From Euptelea pleiosperma (Eukaryota; Streptophyta; Magnoliopsida; Ranunculales; Eupteleaceae): a DNA stretch of 64,000 nt. Below the pieces are notes generated by a model, which made no database searches, was not told the DNA's origin, and saw nothing but the letters and a program-made list of their open reading frames with translations. A program made the translations under genes and the position numbers. Location: the NCBI GenBank assembly GCA_035048495.1, contig CM068552.1:11137501-11201500 (forward strand). The letters run 5' to 3'. Every line of letters begins with the position of its first letter. The first letter of the stretch is position 1. This document shows, one piece after another, positions 59,751-64,000 of this stretch.

Positions 59751-60125
59751 GGGTTGGGTTTCGGTGACCAACATTTCTTACCAACATTTTTGACCAACAC
59801 CTTGGTGGACCCAAATAGAAGATGAATCAATGGCTGATTTTGGGTGAGGATGATCTCCTCACCATATAGATAACCCCAACAAAAAATCAGCCCATTCTAA
59901 AATTTCTAACCCCGTTAAATGTGGTTTTCTAGTTACACAGTAAAAATCGACGGTCTATAATTCTTCAACTTCTAAACCAGTCTATGAATATCAAAGTGAT
60001 TTGAATTTTTGTGAGGATGATCTCCTCACCATATAGATCATCTTCACTAAAAATCAGCCATTGATTCATCTCCTATGAGGGTACACCAAGGTGTTGGTCA
60101 AAAATGTTGGCACTGAACCCGACCC
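59751..60125. mobile_element. MULE family D copy with perfect 9-bp duplication
   Basis: Ends GGGTTGGGTTTCGGTG and the inverse of GGGTCGGGTTCAGTG. The arms continue through 'gaagatgaatcaatggctga' and 'aggatgatctcctca'. It is flanked by perfect ATGTTAAAG (59742-59750 and 60126-60134). 375 bp, non-coding, inside the Helitron. Confidence 0.88.
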
Positions 60126-60745
60126 ATGTTAAAGAGGTTCAAAGGTATTTTTGAAAAAACATGGAAACATCGCTACCTCAGCAGTACTAGGGTGGGTTTT
60201 AGAGGATTAATGAAGATGGTTTTAATAGGAGTAAACGTTTGAGAACAAAGAGGTTGGAAGAGTAAAGGTTTTTGTTAAGATAAAGTCCAATATACCCTTG
60301 TAGTTTAGTAACATTAAAGTAAGTGTGAAGGGATTATTTTTGAAAAAGCTAAACAGATGGTATATTTGGAAAAATCGATGGAAAAAAGATGGAGAGAACG
60401 CCACCTCAGCAGTGCCGAGCTTTAGTATAGATAATAGATGGGGCTAGCAGCTTATGTGTGGTCTGGTAGGATACCACAGCACAGGTGGTCAGGCAAGTTT
60501 TACTCCTTGTGACACAAGTCTCTCTCTCGCATAGCATCTTGTGACACAAGTTTTACTCTTGTCAGGTATAGATGCCATTTAAAAGGACGTTTGTCAACCT
60601 GCATTAATTTTCAAAAATTAATTCCTAACTGCTAATTTTAAAAGAAGGCACAGTGGCGAGAACTCATTGGCTTGTGATTGTGTGATTTGAAATTTGTTGT
60701 GATACAAGTTTTACTCCCATTATCATATTTAAATAAGGAAAAAGA

Positions 60746-61130
60746 TGTAACCACGAATGCCTGAAACTGTTCATTTGCGGAAGCGGCATTTTTGGTAGTC
60801 ACTGCTGCCATCTGGGCCCACTGACCGCTTGGATGTTTATCTCACCCCTCGGTGGATATACATACCAATAATCACCTTGATTGGCAATTTATAACCATTA
60901 GATTTTAACACTTTTTAGCACCATTTAAGGCGTTCTTACAGCCGTTGAATACAATTATCTTTTGAGTACTAAAACCAATGGCTAAAAATCATTAAACAAG
61001 CTGATTTTTGTATGAATGTCTATTAAAGGGTGGGCGAGACATCCATGCAGTCAGTGGGCCCAGATGGCAGTGGTGACTACCAAAAATACTACTTCCGCAA
61101 ATGAAAAGATCTCAGGTATTCCTTGCTACA
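60746..61130. mobile_element. 385-bp TIR element (TGTAACAAGG type)
   Basis: Arms TGTAACCACGAATGCCTG and the inverse of 'tgtagcaaggaatacctg', both followed by 'catttgcggaag' and 'gatggcag'/'ctgccatc'. Same family as 8251-8636. Confidence 0.75.
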
Positions 61131-61145
61131 TCATGAGCCTTTAAA

Positions 61146-64000
61146 CTAATAATCAATAGCCCGTGCTAAAGCACAGGCATAGGTAAAATACTTTTTTACA
61201 CGAAAATAAATTTATTGGCATGGAAAGTTTAGAATAATTAAACTAATAATTAATTAACATATCAACATTAAAAGTCATTCAAATATAAATATTTTGAGTT
61301 AAAAAACAACCAACTTAAAGAGGAACAGTTAAAAAAATATTCTCAAATTTATTTATGTTTCGTAGAGTTACATAAACAAAAGAAATTAAAATATTTATCA
61401 ACAACCCAAATTTGTTCGAAAACGTACGTAATAACAAATGGAATATGTAAACAATCAATTATTTGATACTTCAACCATTAATGCAAATTTAAGCTTCTCT
61501 AAAAAATGTCAATTTAATGTGGATTTATGATATTTTGGGTTCAAAGTACTTGATCATGCATTTTTATTTTATGTCCCGGTAATTTTAGCGTAACACACTC
61601 TAAACACATGTTAGCAAAACCCTCTCAAAATCAAATTCCATATCCTTCCATGAACCTAAACCTAAGTCGAGGATTTTAAAACACAATGAAAATTAAAAGC
61701 AAACATTTCCTAAGATTATATGATCTCCAAATCAATATTAAAACAAAGAAAAAAAGAAAAAACATAGGGCATGTTTGAATCTCCATTTTTTATTATTTAA
61801 GATATATATTATTAATAACAAATGACTTTTTTAGAGCTAAAAATGCGATCCAAATAGACCCATCACATTTGGAAGTAAAAAAAAAAAACATGGATAATTA
61901 TGAATCATCCAATCTGTATATGGTGGTTCCCAATCTCAATAGTCTTGTAACAAATGGTGACGCAGATATAATCCATCATACTGAAGCTTGTGCTAAACCA
62001 CAATGTATTTAAAATATTAAGATAAAATATTTCCAAAAATATTTGATTCGTAATAATAGATTGTGTTTGAATAAAAGTTTTGAGTTACTTATAGTTTAAA
62101 GATAATTCTTATTATATTTGTAATATTCTTTATAAAATTTTAGAAAAAAATTAAATAACGAAAAAATATTGGTTGATCAAGAATAGTCAATTATACATGA
62201 ATTAAAAAAATAAAGAAAAAAAGAACCACTGTTCAAAATCCCGTTGAGTAAAAAGTTACGAAAAAAAGAGTTCAAAATTTGCAAAAATAACAAACATGCA
62301 TAAAAGAAAAAAAAAATCACCACTCAAGAATCAAAGCAAATAAAGAAATATTTAAGAATAACTAATATCAGTTTATGTTAAAAAAAAGAAACAACACATC
62401 TAATGGTTACAATCATCTTATCTACATAATTAAGTTTTGGTTAAGATCATGAAATGAGTACGTACTTGAGATTTTCATGATATTATAAATTATAAAATCT
62501 ATATAAAGTAGAGATTATATTGTTTTACTTAAATTAGAAATCATTAGATGACCTATTACATATCTTGCACTAACGGCTTAGAACGGAAGGAATTTTGGAA
62601 TGGGTCAGATAGGGGGACAACCATTTTAGCAGGCCCAAATAGAAGATGAATCAATGGCTGATTTTTGGTGAGGATGATCTCCTCACTATAAAGATCACCC
62701 CAACAAAAAATCAGCCCATTCTGAAACTTCTAACCCTATCAAATGAGGTTTTCAAGTTACACAGAAAAATAGATGGTCTATAATTCTTCAACTTCTAAAC
62801 CAATCTACGAATATCAGAATGATTTGAATTTTTGTGAGGATGATCTCCTCTCCATATAGATCATCCTCATAAAAAATCAGCCATTGATTCATCTTCTATG
62901 TGGGTCCGCCAAATGGTTGTTAAAATAGTTATTGAAAATAGTCGTCCCCCCGATCCCGACCCTTTTAGAATATGGCAAGTTACATGTTGGAATAAAGTAC
63001 GTGTACACTCAACTCACACTATTTCGTATGACACATATGAACACATGAAAACAATGGATGACAAAAAAGCATACACCAAATGCAAACTTTACTTGATTGA
63101 CTACATCTCTGAATATGTACGTTGACGAAGACGAACAAATGAAGTACACTACCACAACAATATGAAGATTTATAAAAATAAAATAAGTGTGTAAATCTAA
63201 ATTCAATAGAGTTCTATTCAAAGTCCAAATCCTCCCAGAAAATCTAAATACAAATATTGCACCCAAAATAAGAATATATGTCGTCAAAACATTACCAACA
63301 CTACTTCTATAACTGGTTGGAAGATTATATATCAGAAATAGCAAAACTATTATTAGTTTTAAAACTAGAGAGCAAATTTATGCAACACTTAACAAATATT
63401 TTAAACAAAATAATCAAAAAATAACACAGCATCTGCTCAAGAATCAAAGCAAGGAAATCAGAACAATTCACTAAATAAAATAACCAGTGTAAGTCGACGC
63501 AGAAGAACATACCTGATTTGAAGAGTTTGGCTGGTTTACTTATCACTGCAACCAAAAAATCAAAAGATTAATATTATGCAGAAGAGTAGAGTAGTTCAAG
63601 AAAAGAATTGTAGTAGTAGTAGTGGGTTTGCAACCCGATTCATGTACTAGTATATGTAGTCCTTATTGATTCAACGTTTGAAAGTAAGGCTGAAATACAG
63701 ATAAAATATTGACAAAATATCTATAAAATATATAAATTAAATGCAAATAATATTAATCACCCATGCTAAATTAAAACTTATAAATAAATAAAAAGAAAAT
63801 TTACAGCCAATAATCCAAAAGATAGGCGCAGTTAATTATTAAATAAAGTATAACCACAGCAAAATAGAGTAGATGCAAGATAATTGAATAGAAAAGACCG
63901 AAAAACCTAAAAAATAAAAAACTAATTTTATACATACAAGATAATGGGAGAAGACAAAACGTCTCCAAAAAGAATAATAAAAAAAAAGATAAAAAAAATT
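61146..64000 (-). mobile_element. Helitron 3' end; element runs beyond the window
   Basis: The - strand 3' terminus is a hairpin (61159-61178, one mismatch) then TATTGATTAT and TTAG|T, a decayed form of the end at 58078. No matching 5' TC end appears before 64000, so the right limit is unknown. The interior is very AT-rich, without genes, and contains the family D MULE at 62602. Confidence 0.55.
62602..62962. mobile_element. MULE family D copy
   Basis: Starts GGGTCAGATAGGGGGAC and ends with the inverse of GGGTCGGGATCGGGG. It is flanked by TTTTGGAAT (62593-62601) and TTTTAGAAT (62963-62971), a 9-bp duplication with one mismatch. It shares the 'aggatgatctcctc' arms with 59751-60125. Confidence 0.82.

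Larger units (their letters stand above)
58078..60431 (-). mobile_element. 2.35-kb Helitron
   Basis: On the - strand A|TCTATACTAAAGC opens it (60431). It closes with the perfect hairpin GCCCGTGC-TAA-GCACGGGC (58091-58109) then TATTGATTC and CTAG|T (58078). There is no Rep/helicase. It lies in the right TIR of the MULE 56054-60505; the left TIR of that MULE, lacking it, serves as an empty-site comparison. Confidence 0.88.
56054..60505. mobile_element. 4.45-kb MULE with perfect 9-bp target duplication
   Basis: Ends GAGTAAAACTTGCCTGACCAC and the inverse GGTCAGGCAAGTTTTACTC. It is flanked by perfect CTTGTGACA (56045-56053 and 60506-60514). The TIRs are about 160 bp (left to about 56215; right 57990-58077 plus 60432-60505, split by a Helitron). 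The interior carries a family A half-copy (about 56272-56490) and AACGG elements, with no transposase. Confidence 0.82.
55655..60558. mobile_element. MULE family A copy split by a larger MULE
   Basis: Left TIR from 55655 (GTGAAACTTGTGCCACAAGATG). The right TIR runs to 56053 and resumes at 60506, ending CTTGTGACACAAGTTTTACTC at 60558. The split is explained by the insertion at 56054-60505, which duplicated CTTGTGACA. Confidence 0.75.
55550..60625. repeat. Outermost inverted arms of the five-level nest
   Basis: Left arm about 55550-55650 ('aaaattaatgcaggccgaca', 'aaagggcatttatacc') is the inverse of right arm about 60562-60640 ('ggtatagatgccatttaaa', 'gtcaacctgcattaatttt'). The two probably were one short palindromic element into which the MULE at 55655 inserted. 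Confidence 0.6.

Noticed and set aside
58977..60404. Phe-rich minus-strand frames (120 and 60 codons)
   Set aside because: They are low-complexity and lie inside the Helitron, partly over TIR sequence. No domain is visible.

Overview
The window is nuclear DNA of a flowering plant. It carries two intron-rich protein genes with canonical GT..AG introns and no operon-like structure. Dense layers of plant transposons surround and interrupt both genes: Copia and LINE retroelements, tRNA-derived SINEs, Mutator-like (MULE) elements with 9-10 bp target duplications, Helitrons and hAT remnants. Intergenic DNA is AT-rich and coding exons are not GC-biased, so a non-grass angiosperm is likely. The species cannot be named from the sequence.

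Layout. 1-9 kb: intergenic DNA with nested MULE-type elements and small terminal-inverted-repeat (TIR) elements. 9.17-27.74 kb (+): a complete 11-exon gene for the plastid starch-granule protein EARLY STARVATION 1 (ESV1), 427 aa. Its third intron is 11.3 kb and holds a 5'-truncated LINE, a 1.9-kb solo-LTR-like element and two inverted hAT transposase fragments. 27.7-29.4 kb: convergent intergenic region with a SINE. 29.36-41.12 kb (-): a complete 10-exon gene for a plant O-fucosyltransferase-family glycosyltransferase, 579 aa. Its fourth intron holds an antisense, full-length but broken Copia element, a LINE tail and a SINE. 41.3-42.2 kb: MULE copies. 42.4-49.2 kb: a head-to-tail concatemer of short Helitrons, interrupted by a 3.7-kb Helitron that carries an O-fucosyltransferase-like exon fragment. 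49.6-54 kb: a SINE, small TIR elements, a 159-bp Helitron and an AACGG-rich element family. 54-61 kb: transposons nested about five deep. 61.1-64 kb: AT-rich DNA, probably the interior of another Helitron running off the window.

The two genes are convergent neighbours. One acts in plastid starch organisation and the other probably in Golgi glycan synthesis, and nothing in the sequence links their functions. The chief interest is the transposon architecture. Insertion order can be read from intact target duplications. One MULE family that carries a G-box (CACGTG) lies about 210 bp upstream of the start codons of both genes. No previously unknown enzymatic or defence system is evident. The strongest candidates for new biology are the Helitron concatemer with captured exons and the AACGG-rich family, which occurs as tandem and inverted dimers.
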